Shown here in pieces: positions 19,357-36,407 of a stretch of DNA of 64,000 nt. The number at the start of each line of letters is the position of its first letter. Position 1 is the first letter of the stretch. A program made the position numbers and the translations under genes. The notes under the pieces were generated by a model. It ran no database searches. It saw nothing but the letters and a program-made list of their open reading frames with translations, and had not been told where the DNA came from. Origin of the DNA: Chondrilla cf. caribensis (taxonomy: Eukaryota > Porifera > Demospongiae > Chondrillida > Chondrillidae); the NCBI GenBank assembly GCA_964020155.1, contig OZ026552.1, positions 47,501 through 111,500 of the forward strand. Reading direction: 5' to 3'.

Positions 19357-20505
19357 TTAAGAGTCGAGTTTGTGCTCTTTAACAAGATCATGGATGTTGA
19401 CTTTGGTGGGCCCAATCGACCCCAGGGCCTTGAGGAGAGCCCTCCACGTTGCATTGTTTGCGGATTCCTTCAACCAGGCCTTCAGCATCTCTACTCTCAG
19501 CGATCTGATGTCATGGGCATGGTTGTATCGAATTGAATCAAGAGTTTCTACATCGACATCCAACTGTAGTCCGAGGTCGTACCACTCTTCCTGGATGTTC
19601 AAACGTGCCAAGTCCTTTATTAGTGGTACCTCATCCGCATCTACAGGAGGGTAAAAAAAGGGCGTGACCAACATATGGGTATGGGCGTGGCATACAGAAC
19701 ATCAGTACTGCTATGTACTTTTTCCCAAATTCAGCTGTCCTGGTGCATCAGACATAGTGTGTTGGTTCCAGTTGTCATGCAATCGCTTTGGGGCATCAGA
19801 TGGAGTCTCGGAAACTGCAAGGAAAGTGCATTCCATGATCACTCAGTGGACATTCCATGGTGTGAGGTGTCAATATTGCTACACATAAAATGGCATATAA
19901 GATACAGCGAGTGACCTGGAAGGCCATGTCCAGCCACTGTTATCTCCAGCCATAGACAAGCGTCCTCCAATATCAACCCCCTGTCTGTGGGCATATCACA
20001 GACATGAACTTGTACCAATAGCTCAAGGCCATTGATTCTAACTTACTCCATTTACCCTACTGTGTCATGGGGAGGTGCGTGTTCTAGGAGAGGACACACT
20101 AGTATTGACAGGGTATCGAGCTACAGAGGACCAACACCTGGTCTACTCCTTCATTACGAGGTCTCAGTATTCCTGCCCTCGCCCCCGGACAATAGCTAAT
20201 ATCCGCTCCGCACTAGAATCACCTTCCCTGAGACCTCTCCCTAAAGCCACTGTAGAAGGATTTGTCGATGATTCCAAAATGTCACAAAAACAGTAAAACC
20301 CGTTAGGACCGCGTCTCATCAGACTGTCGATTAGCTTCTCGTTTCTCGCCAGTTTTGTAAAAGATCCTTCCGAAATTTCCATTTTCTCATAATCCGTCAA
20401 CAGACGCTTAGTGAACATCTTATTCACTAAACTAGAAGCGTCTAGACATTCGCAAAGAATATCATAATTTTCTTGGAGAACGTCTTTTATTACCTCATCC
20501 GCCAT
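19357..20505 (-). CDS. CARD and Death domain adaptor (CRADD/RAIDD-like architecture)
   Basis: Three minus-strand exons (20223-20505, 19719-19814, 19357-19640) join in phase into 220 residues (human CRADD: 199). Residues 1 to about 90 form a CARD: helical, with LLTDYEKMEI, LIDSLMRRGPNGFYCFCDIL and the typical RGPxxFxxFxxxL signature. A polar linker follows. Residues about 128-215 form a Death domain, with IQEEWYDLGLQLDVDVETLD, LRVEMLKAWL and ATWRALLKALGSIG. The order CARD then Death matches CRADD, which couples PIDD-type Death-domain proteins to a caspase. The partner here is unknown. The domain calls are strong, but orthology to CRADD is inference, since death-fold proteins shuffle often. The start is the first ATG, 15 bases upstream of the CARD helix 1. 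The gene is close to CCDC174 (136 bp away). Confidence 0.85.
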
Positions 20506-20641
20506 CTTGTCCCCTACACACTAGGTACACATTCAGGCCGTCTCGTCCCCGGACCTCGACCGCACGGTGTGTCCCGGGGCGACACTACCACTGTACATGT
20601 ATAATACACACAATGGAACAAAATCATTTTAGGGATATTCC

Positions 20642-23388
<2,747 letters not shown>

Positions 23389-23480
23389 TTTGTTGCAGGG
23401 TACCCGCTTCTACTCCGTTTTCTGGCAAAAGTGGAATCGGAACATAATTGGAACAAATTCCCAGTAGCTGAGTGTCGACC
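23389..23480. promoter_or_regulatory. Compact bidirectional promoter region CCDC174/AGPAT
   Basis: Only 92 bases separate the two divergent start codons (CCDC174 at 23388 on -, AGPAT at 23481 on +). Both 5' UTRs and the core promoter must lie here or overlap the neighbouring genes, unless an upstream non-coding exon exists. No TATA box is evident. Confidence 0.55.
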
Positions 23481-26677
<3,197 letters not shown>

Positions 26678-27078
26678 CAACCCCTTGTGGTCATGAGTGT
26701 TGTAGTGTGAACATTGTTGTCTTTGTTAATAGGAACTTTATTGCATGTTCTGTAGGGGTTAATTTCTAGATTTTATCACAATTATTGAAACATTTTATTA
26801 TACTATTAATTCCCAAAGAAAATAAATTATACTTGATATGTAGAATTAAAAAGTAATTAAATGATATGAGCAGTGATTGTTTGGATCGTGGTCAGCATAC
26901 ATGTGGATATAATATGCACAATATTCGATTTATTGCACAATTTATAAACACCAAATCAACAAGCAATTATACATAGATACATACGTTTATACGGCCTAAA
27001 AGAATGATTAATAGAAGACAATCCCTAATTATTGACAGGTGATAGAGCTCGGCAGTGATCTGAGGTTCCTTTACAACT
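26678..27078. other. Convergent intergenic region
   Basis: AT-rich 3' flanks of the acyltransferase (+) and of the coiled-coil gene (-). AATAAA at 26821-26826 is a plausible polyadenylation signal for the + strand gene. No gene seen. Confidence 0.55.
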
Positions 27079-28204
27079 TCAATCGTTAGTGAGGGGGCGG
27101 AAGAAACAGAAGATGAAAGAACGCGAGTGCCTCCCTTGTCTCCGTGGAGACCTTGGATCCTTGGTTGATGCAGTGGGTGTGTCCACAGAGGTCTGTGGTC
27201 CACTCAGCGATCTCGTCTCAGGCGGAGCAGTGGAGTTGAGCATGCTGGTCATGGAAGGACTGACGGAAGGGAGATCCCCTGTGTGGTTCCAGCGATACCT
27301 GCGAGAGTCGCGAAAGGACCGACTCCTCTTGAGATCAAGGGATGCCTTCTTGCTACTGTAGTTGAGGGGGAGGGTCATCCGACCAGAAGACCCCCTGCTC
27401 AGGACTGCAGGTGGGGGAGGACTCGGGGAGTGAGACATCTTCAACAGTGAATTGATGTACGTACTGGATCCGCCTATTGCTGTGGTCGATTGGGGACATT
27501 TATCACCATAGTGACCATCTTGAGACAAACTAGTAGGGCCGAGATAACCTGCATCATCATTTTGACTGAGGGGGAGATCCCTTTCACTGAGAAAGTTATC
27601 ATGGGACCTGCCCCGTTGGGGAGGTAGTGATGAATCCTCCCACACTGGAGCCTTCAGGCTATCGCTGTACACGCCCACTTCATCTGTATACTGTGTGTAC
27701 ACCATAGCAGAACCCTGAGTGGAGGGCGTGGCACTATTGTAAGTACTATTGGTGAAAGTGGGCGGGTCCAGACCATCAAAGCTCTTGGTATGTTGCATAT
27801 ACCCGCGTGGTGGGAGGGAAATTCCCTTATAACTAGACAATCTTTGAAGTTGTTGATAAAGTTCTGATTTGTCTTCTTCTAAACGTCTGTTCTTGGCCGT
27901 AAGCAAAACGTTCTCTTCTTGGAGGGTCTTGATTCTATTCTGGAGTAGTTGAAGGTTAGCTCGGAGCAGGTTAGCTTCAAAGTGTGAGATTTCTTTGTTT
28001 TGTAGGGCAGACATATCTAGCTGCAGCTGAGTGCTGTCAGCAATGGATGGTTGATATGGCAACGAGCCTTGTCCCTGAGTGGGAAATCTTACCTAAGTGT
28101 GATGATAGATGAAATGCAATTTATACACACCATGGGACATACACAGCTATTATATAGCTGTATATATAAAGGGACCAATCAATACCCACCTGCACTGTAT
28201 TCAT
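27079..28204 (-). CDS. Unrecognised coiled-coil protein
   Basis: Two minus-strand coding exons: a 15-base exon 28190-28204 with the ATG, and 27079-28092 with the stop. They give about 342 residues. Residues about 30-95 are a heptad-like coiled coil (NLQLLQNRIKTLQEENVLL, RRLEEDKSELYQQLQRLSS). The rest is serine/proline-rich and probably disordered, with many SP/TP sites, ending in a basic patch and FIFCFFRPLTND. An alternative in-frame acceptor 18 bases downstream (CACTCAG) would remove six residues. I do not recognise the family. The coiled coil suggests a dimeric scaffold or cytoskeletal adaptor, but no function is claimed. The start is the only ATG that links in phase to the large exon. A longer 5' end cannot be excluded. 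Confidence 0.6.
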
Positions 28205-28923
28205 ATTGACACATATATCAGCAGCGAACCACCTTGAGTGAGAGGACAGAATATGTTCATAGGACCAGCTACCAAACAGGTGAAGGTGGATTGTGTGAAG
28301 GTGTCAAGTTGAACACATACAATCATGTCATAGAGGTCTTTGAACCCAGTCCACTATAGGGTAATGAGGTCAATAGCACATGAAATAAGACCTTCCACCA
28401 GAGCCTTGAATTCCCCAAGACTAAGGGTTGCCAAACAAACCAATTCACCCACTCCAATACAGAGTGATATAATTTGTATTGTGAGTCACAGCAGTGAATA
28501 GCTATCATATCACAGGATTAAATTCAGAGTTGATTGAACATCCGTATTATACATTTTGCTAGGTGTAGCAATAGTATAAAATACATGCCTACATATGGGA
28601 GATGCTGACAACCGCTTTGTACCAAGGAAAGGAATGATAACAATATGTAGTGATATGTTATCACTTGTTGGCTCAGAAGCCATCACATCCTCTACGTCTG
28701 CATGGCCGCCACACAACACATTAGACCAAACACAGATGAATAGGTTCACACTATGAATGGGATGAAAGTCTACCAGTCAATAAGGATCTACAAACAGAAG
28801 TTCAACGGCGACATGGACGAACATTGCACGCCTATGGAGTATGTGCAGAAAGCATGAAACACATATATAGACACACTTACACATATGGTAGGCTTGTACA
28901 TATACACTATAGTGTATACATAT

Positions 28924-29007
<84 letters not shown>

Positions 29008-29010
29008 ACA

Positions 29011-29063
<53 letters not shown>

Positions 29064-29076
29064 TACACACACCACA

Positions 29077-29143
<67 letters not shown>

Positions 29144-29156
29144 TACACACACCACA

Positions 29157-29224
<68 letters not shown>

Positions 29225-29809
29225 AGCTCCCACGCAAACACTACCCCTACACGAACATGATCCAGTCATCCCACATTAACACATCACAGATACGCCATAG
29301 CTGTACGGTCTGAAATTGAATACTCAATGCAGTGAAGACTGTAACACAGTACCAGAGACCTAGCAGCCGCTACGGCGGGACGAAGGAATGGCGCTGGAAT
29401 GACTAGCGCGCCGCGGTCACTCTAGACACGCGCATCGGGAAGCCATTGCAAACATAAATACCGTGGAAATTCTAACCTCGATTCGCCTCTTAGTACATAC
29501 AAGACGATATAGCTGGCCTGCCAACCGCACTGGTGGGTCTTTTCTCCACTCAGTTCTTCTACAGCGAGTTCACGTAGGAGATCGCCGAACCGTAGATAAA
29601 CTAGGTTCGCTTATCGTCAGTGATGGAATGCTCGTCTCTATGAATATGATTAGAACGAGCTGCCTTGATCACGTGAGTCGAATGGCCAACCTGGTCACAT
29701 GACCGGAAATACCCACGTGCCTAATTATCTGCCCGACCTTTCTATCGTACCACCAACACGTCTGCACATCCGCTGCTGAGCGTCTGGGACAAGAACAGTT
29801 GAAGCAGAT
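28205..29809. other. Divergent intergenic region with a CA-rich array
   Basis: Separates the coiled-coil gene (-) from IDH (+). It contains the CA tract listed below and, at about 29340-29460, a more GC-rich, CpG-containing stretch with mixed sequence. This could hold a promoter. No convincing ORF. Confidence 0.55.
28925..29222. repeat. (CA)n with ACACCACACCAC interruptions
   Basis: About 300 bases of CA with the same interruption (AAACATACACACACCACACC) repeated, showing a higher-order repeat of roughly 90 bases. Confidence 0.95.
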
Positions 29810-30440
29810 ATGGCCGCAAAAATAAAAGGTGAGTTTCTTCTCGTACATCAGCTTCTCATGCCATGTCTTTGAAGAGCGCATAAGGTGTATTCTGTGTGAG
29901 CATAGACCCTTAATGAGCGAGTCGAGTCCAACTGTTCACCCACCTGACCAATGACTAGGAATTCCATACTATGGAATTCCTAGTCATCCGTGGTTTCACT
30001 ACGTGTAAGTATAGATACTCGAGATGGTTGTTGGGGCCGGGTTTACGTGGATTGAATATAATAACGAGTCAGTTGCTTACAGGGTTGGTGTGTGGCTGGT
30101 GTGCATGTGGTGACCGATGAGTTGGTGTGGGCTGGTGTGCATGTGGTGACCGATGAGCTGGTGTGCATGTGGTGACCGATGAGTTGTGCTGGCTTCTTAG
30201 GTGGTACTGTCGTGGAGGTCAAGGGAGATGAGATGACAAGGTAGGTCCGGATGGTGCCTGCACGGTACACCCTCAGTCTCACTGCCGATGGGCCCTGGGG
30301 TCATGAGTCGTGTCCGTCCATGTAGGATCATCTGGGAGCTGATCAAGGACAAACTGATCCTACCTTTCCTCGAACTTGACATCAAGAGCTTCGATCTTGG
30401 AATTGAAAACAGAGACGCAACAGATGATCGAGGTGGGGAT

Positions 30441-30487
<47 letters not shown>

Positions 30488-30488
30488 C

Positions 30489-30551
<63 letters not shown>

Positions 30552-33500
30552 CGTATGTATGTGTATAATGTTTGTGTGTATGCTAATATGTGTGTATACA
30601 GTAGTATGTGTGTATGCTAGTATGTGTGTATGCTAGTAGGTGTGTCTCTTATTGTCTGGTTGTAGTGACTGTGGAATGTGCTGAAGCCATAGGGAGGTAC
30701 AATGTCGGGATTAAGTGTGCCACTATCACTCCTGATGAGAAGAGAGTGGAAGGTCAGATTAATTGGGGGTGGGGTCTCTTCAGGGTTGAATAACATGGGT
30801 GTGAGCACTGCAGGAGTGCTGATATTCATTGAATGTTGGTATTTATTAGAATTCGGTTTGAAGAAAATGTGGAAGTCTCCTAACGGCACCATCAGGAACA
30901 TACTGGGCGGTACCGTGTTCAGAGAAGCCATCATATGTGAGAATATCCCCCGTCTAGTCACAGGGTGGACCAAGCCGATTGTGATTGGGAGACACGCCCA
31001 CGCAGACCAGTACAAGGCCACGGACATTGTAGTTCCTGGCCCAGGTAAACTGGAGCTCACGTACACCCCAGAGGGCGGGTCTCCGCAGACCTACACTGTG
31101 TTCGACTTCAAGGAATGTGGTGGTGTTGGTATGGCCATGTACAATACAGACAAGGTAACGTGGTCCATTGAACTGTGGTGCATGGGAGTGTCAATGGTGG
31201 GAGTGTCAACATCTCAACAGCTCACTCTATGGTCTTTCTGCAGTCGATTACTGACTTTGCTCACAGCTGCTTCAAGTATGCTCTGGATAGGAAGATGCCT
31301 CTCTACATGAGGTACAGACACACTCATGAACATCACCTTGTGCCACACCCACAAATACCCCTTGCACCACACCTACTGACACACCCCTCTCTTTATCACA
31401 GTACTAAGAATACCATTCTAAAACGCTATGACGGTAGATTCAAAGATATATTCCAAGAAATTTATGACAAGTAAGTTTTGAATGTGGTGTGTAATGGTAA
31501 GGTTTGCCATGGTAACATGCTCTACCTTTTGTTGTTGCTAGGCAATACAAGCCCCAGTTTGAGTCTGCCGGTATTTGGTATGAGCATCGTCTCATTGATG
31601 ATATGGTGGCTCAGGCCATGAAGAGTGAGGGGGGGTTTGTGTGGGCGTGTAAGAACTACGACGGAGACGTCCAATCGGATTCTGTTGCCCAAGGTGAGCC
31701 TTTATTGGAATATGAATAAAATGTAAAAATTTCCCGACGACCACCTACACCCTAACCCGATGACCACCTACACTTTAACCCGACGACCACCTACACCCTA
31801 ACCCGACGACCACCTACACCCTAACCCGACGATCACCTACACCCAACCCGACGATCACCTACACCCTAATCCGATGACCACCTACACCCTAACCCGACGA
31901 CCACCTACACCCTAACCCGACGATCACCTACACCCCAAACCAATGATGACGTACAGAACACCCCAAACTCCTTTCAAACATGTCCACGCCTCCAAACATC
32001 TCACACATGTCCCCTCTCTCCCCTGCAGGCTACGGCTCTCTTGGGATGATGACGAGTGTGCTGGTGTGCCCGGATGGCAAGACAGTGGAGGCTGAGGCCG
32101 CTCACGGCACCGTCACCAGACACTATAGAGTCCACCAGAAGGGAGGGGAGACATCCACCAATCCGATTGGTGGGTTGTGGTCATGTGATATGTACATTGT
32201 CTGTTAAGTGGTCTGTCTCCTCTGTGCACAGCATCCATCTTTGCTTGGACTAGGGGGCTAGCCCACAGAGCTAAACTAGACAGTAAGTCACATGGAAGTC
32301 ACATGACTGTCACCTATCTGGTCACACTGCTTGAATATTGTCTGAATGCATGAGGTCATGTGATTGTCACACTCAGTGAATTGCAGTGAAGCCATTTTTC
32401 CCTAACACCCAATAAGAATAAGAATAATATCTCCAACAAATCACTCCATCAATAACTTCTCAGTGTGTTATGGCACCCCTCACCACACTAAGCAGCATTT
32501 GGTTCACTTCAGCTGTATCCATGTTGCCTGGTTCACTTCAGCTGTATCCATGTTGCCTGGTTCACTGGAGCTGTATCCATGTTGCCTGGTTCACTGGAGC
32601 TGTATCCATGTTGCCTGGTTCACTGGAGCTGTATCCATGTTGCCTGGTTCACTTGAGCTGTATCCATGTTGCCTGGTTCACTGGAGCTGTATCCATGTTG
32701 CCTGGTTCACTTGAGCTGTATCCATGTTGCCTGGTTCACTTGAGCTGTATCGGTGTTGCCTGGTTCACTGGAGCTGTATCCATGTTGCCTGGTTCACTTG
32801 AGCTGTATCCATGTTGCCTGGTTCACTTGAGCTGTATCGGTGTTGCCTGGTTCACTTGAGCTGTATCCATGTTGCCTGGTTCACTTGAGCTGTATCCGTG
32901 TTGCCTGGTTGTAGGTAATGATGCTCTTGGGAAGTTCTCTGACAATTTGGAAAGAGTTTGTATTGAGACTATTGAGAGTGGGCTGATGACCAAGGACCTT
33001 GCTATTTGTATAAAAGGAGCTGCCAAGTGAGATGACACCACTCATCTACATATCACTTAGGTCCTCCCTCTACCCCTGGGGTTCAGTCTGTGTAAAATGT
33101 GAGACCCTCCCTCTACCCCTGGGGTTCAGTCTGTGTAAAATGTGAGACCCTCCCTCTACCCCTGGGGTTCAGTCTGTGTAAAATGTGAGACCCTCCCTCT
33201 ACCCCTGGGGTTGGAGGTGTGTGGTCCTCTGTTAAGGAGTCCTCCAGAGAGCGTCATTAGAAGTGCCTGTTAAAGGTCCTCAGTTAGGTGGGCTCCTGGA
33301 GATCTGGTAAACCTTCCAACTCTGGGGGACAGGCTGTACGGGGTTCAGTGTTTTGGAGGTTTGTTCAGTTGACCACCGGGCTAGCACCACCGGGCTAGCA
33401 CCACCAGGCTAGCACCACCGGGCTAGCACCACCAGGCTAGCACCACCGGGCTAGCACCACCGGGCTAGCACCACCAGGCTAGCACCACCAGGCTAGCACC

Positions 33501-33782
33501 ACCAGGCTAGCACCACCAGGCTAGCACCACCAGGCTAGCACCACCAGGCTAGCACCACCGGGCTAGCACCACCAGGCTAGCACCACCGGGCTAGCACCAC
33601 CGGGCTAGCACCACCTTGCCATCAGTCATGTCACCATCCATTTTGCCATGCCCCTTCCCGTACCCTCACCATGCCCCTCTCTCCACACACCCTACAGTGT
33701 TCAGAGATCCGATTATTTGAATACCTTTGAGTTTCTGGACAAACTGGCTGAAAACCTCAAGAAGAAAATGGCTTCTTCCTGA
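29810..33782 (+). CDS. IDH1: Isocitrate dehydrogenase [NADP+], cytosolic type
   Basis: Twelve exons (29810-29828, 30201-30240, 30326-30432, 30666-30752, 30850-31154, 31244-31311, 31402-31470, 31542-31693, 32029-32169, 32232-32282, 32915-33026, 33698-33782) join in phase into 411 residues (human IDH1: 414). The substrate loop [17 protein letters not shown] and [11 protein letters not shown] place arginines at residues 100, 109 and 132, the same numbers as in human IDH1. [20 protein letters not shown] and [14 protein letters not shown] supply metal and cofactor contacts. The protein starts [20 protein letters not shown] without a mitochondrial presequence, so a cytosolic or peroxisomal location is inferred. 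A C-terminal SKL-type signal is not present (it ends KKKMASS). It makes NADPH by oxidative decarboxylation of isocitrate. The first coding exon is only 19 bases. Confidence 0.96.
29951..29987. repeat. Perfect 18-bp inverted repeat with a 1-base centre
   Basis: ATGACTAGGAATTCCATA, one C, then its exact reverse complement, in IDH intron 1. It forms a potential 18-bp hairpin or cruciform. It contains two GAATTC sites. Confidence 0.95.
30085..30190. repeat. About 29-36-bp repeat, three copies, IDH intron 1
   Basis: GTGTGCATGTGGTGACCGAT plus GAGTTG, just upstream of the exon at 30201. Confidence 0.8.
30444..30555. repeat. (GT)n tract, IDH intron
   Basis: GT dinucleotides with GCGTGC interruptions, after the exon ending at 30432. 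Confidence 0.95.
31735..31945. repeat. 23-24-bp minisatellite with CCCTAACCC core
   Basis: About 8-9 copies of ACCACCTACACCCTAACCCG plus ACG in the IDH intron 31694-32028. Each unit carries one telomere-like CCCTAACCC. Confidence 0.9.
32505..32910. repeat. About 28-bp minisatellite, about 14 copies, running into a 3' splice site
   Basis: Unit ATGTTGCCTGGTTCACTTGA plus GCTGTATCC. The final copy reads GTTGCCTGGTTGTAG and is the acceptor of the IDH exon at 32915. Confidence 0.92.
33085..33215. repeat. About 41-bp repeat, three to four copies
   Basis: GACCCTCCCTCTACCCCTGG followed by GGTTCAGTCTGTGTAAAATGT, in the last IDH intron. Confidence 0.88.
33372..33615. repeat. 14-bp minisatellite, about 17 copies
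   Basis: GGGCTAGCACCACC / AGGCTAGCACCACC alternating, in the last IDH intron (33027-33697). Confidence 0.93.
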
Positions 33783-34223
33783 CTAGGGGGTCACTTAGGT
33801 CAATCAAGAGCCAAATACTGAAGACAATCCTCATTAATGAATAATTATCACAGTATCAAAAGTACCAGACATAGTTCTGTTATCATTAGAGACACACATC
33901 AATGTGTGTTCAGATATATAACATAATAATTATATGTAGTATATGTACCATGTTCAATGAGTGAGATTTCGTGCATGTTCGGTGGAGCAGCTCCAGTACA
34001 GTGTGTTCGGTGGAGCAGCTCCGGTACAGTGTGTTCGGTGGAGCAGCTCCACTGAGTACAGTATAAATCTTTCCAGCTGATCGTAATTAACTCTTTGTCT
34101 TCATGACATTAATTAGATGATAGAAATTTATAAATTTCACAATTATTCAAAATAAGTAATAAAAAAGATCATATCAGAAATGAGAATACTAATTTTCTTA
34201 AGAATAAATTAATGATGCAAAAT
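33783..34223. other. Convergent intergenic region IDH/DPH5
   Basis: AT-rich. It contains three copies of a 28-bp repeat (GTGTTCGGTGGAGCAGCTCC plus AGTACA) at about 33977-34058, each with the small hairpin GGAGC-A-GCTCC. No ORF. Confidence 0.6.
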
Positions 34224-34821
34224 TTATTTTTTATTTGAGAATATCTCCAACATTTCATCCTCCACTGGGTGGGTGGGTCCAACAATGACTAGTGAATGAA
34301 GGGGCGGTCCCATGACCACACCCACCATCTCCTGAAGTGTACCATGTACTATCTTCTCATTGTCACTCCCTATCCTGGCCACACCCACACATCGGGTTGA
34401 AGGAGACAGATCTGAGAAGAGCACAACACACACCTAAATATATGCAACATTGGACTACATGTGTGTGACATCAGATGACATGCATGTGACATTAGGTTAC
34501 ATGCGTGACATGAGACTACATGTGTGTGTGTGACCTCACTAAATGTATGGCATTAGACTACATACACATGTGAGCCACACCTCTTTGACCTACTGGAGAA
34601 TGGCTGCCCCGCCTCCTTCCTGCGTTCAATCACTGTTAGCAGCTGCTCAGCAGCCTGGTCCACTGTCATGAAGCGCGGCGGCTCATAGATTTTACGACCT
34701 TTCATCAAGTTCTCCACACTCTGCTCCTTCATTTTAATATCTGTCACAACAGTTGATGTACATCAACAGGAAACCGTGCACACACCCACGCACACACACG
34801 CACGCACACAAATGCACGTAT

Positions 34822-34908
<87 letters not shown>

Positions 34909-35897
34909 ATAGACACAGTGTGTGGAGTCCATGTTGAAGATTTTTCTCTATTTTGTCAACATAACTGTCTGGTTGCCATGACGATGTCCACATGACCAGC
35001 GACACAGTTTCACCAAAGTTGTACAACTACATGAGAAATGGGAGGGGCAAACAAAGTGGGCGGGGTTAACCTACTGAAAGACATAGTGCAGTTGAATGCT
35101 GGCTAACCTGTAGTCCACATGAACCGATAGCATTCAAGATGGACGCATTGTGTATGATACGATAGCCTATACCTTTGCTATGGGCCCTTAATATGAGATC
35201 ACTATGCGTAGTAGCACTAGAGTCATATGAAATTAATATGTGAGTATACAGAAGGTATACATGAGTATACAGAGGGTACATGTGAGTATACAGAGGGTAG
35301 TTGTGAGTATACAGAGGGCACATGTGAGTATAAAGAAGGTGTACATGAGTATACAGAAGGCACATATGAGAATACAGAAGGCACATGAGTATACAGAGAG
35401 TATACATGAGAATACAGAAGGCACACGAGTATACAGAGAGTATACATGAGTATACAGAAGGTACGCATGATCTTGACACACCCACCATAGACACACCCAC
35501 TCACCCCAGTGGGTCTCCCACTACTAGGAACACAACGTCCTTCTCCCCAGCATCCCGCAGGATAACATCGCAGTCTTGTTCCACTAGTTCTCGATCTGCT
35601 AAAGTAACTTCACGACCATAAAACTCCTCCTGGGTAGATTTACATATTATGCACTATGACTGTGTGCGTGTGTGTGTGAGAGAGAAGGTGTGCGCATGCA
35701 TACTACCACATGTACATGCTAGCTACAGAGACAGGTCGCAACCGGCTGGATATAGTTCTAACCAACACGTCTTTTCCTACGGTTAGCACAGATGTGTACG
35801 CCTCTAGAAAGACTTTATCGGCCTTCTTGATTATCTCAAGTCCTTTAACTGTGATGTCTTTTGCGTCTCCTAACCCGAGGCCGACTAAATACAGCAT
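34224..35897 (-). CDS. DPH5: Diphthine methyl ester synthase (DPH5)
   Basis: Six minus-strand exons (35763-35897, 35505-35629, 35108-35216, 34906-35026, 34594-34740, 34224-34411) join in phase into 274 residues (human 285). The start [20 protein letters not shown] is diagnostic, followed by [60 protein letters not shown] and [12 protein letters not shown]. It is a SAM-dependent methyltransferase that methylates the modified histidine of eEF2 during diphthamide synthesis in the cytosol. A minisatellite fills the intron between exons 2 and 3, and a CA tract follows exon 4. The window also encodes EEF1B, but on current evidence that is coincidence rather than an operon. Confidence 0.96.
34823..34904. 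repeat. (CA)n tract, DPH5 intron
   Basis: CA run abutting the donor of the DPH5 exon 34906-35026. Confidence 0.95.
35235..35468. repeat. 19-21-bp minisatellite, about 11 copies, DPH5 intron
   Basis: Unit GAGTATACAGAGGGTACATG with AGAAGG and GAATAC variants. Confidence 0.88.
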
Positions 35898-36407
35898 TTG
35901 AAATCGACTTCGAACCGTCAGTACTGAATTGACAAGGGCCTAGGGAGCATTATTTAGTCGCCCAGTGCGCCTATCGAACCTCATCCGGACACCTTGTACC
36001 GTGGGTCCACCGTCCCTATTTCAGTACATGCTAACCGGAACAGGAACAGTCATCCCGGAACTGGGTGGTATGTCCTCTTGTGCAGTAACTCAGGAAGAAG
36101 AGTGTCCAATCCAAGTAAAACAAATCCACCACCAACGCTAGTACTCCGCTGCTTTGACATATGTAGTGGCAGTAAATGTACTACATGCATGCGCATAGCA
36201 CTCACATTAAACACAGACAACACTTATCTATTATACATGATGTATTCACAGTCAAATGAAAGATAATAATATGATGAAGTAGCAATGCCACAAATCAGAA
36301 TACAACAATGACAAAGATCGGAGGCAAGATCGGAGATGAGATATGATAATGATGAAGAGATGGCTGTTTTAGCAATGGTGGCATAACAATATACACAATA
36401 CACACTA
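35898..36407. other. Intergenic region DPH5/kinase-GTPase
   Basis: 510 bases upstream of DPH5 and downstream of the fusion gene (both minus). AT-rich toward the kinase side. No repeat array or convincing ORF. Confidence 0.5.
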
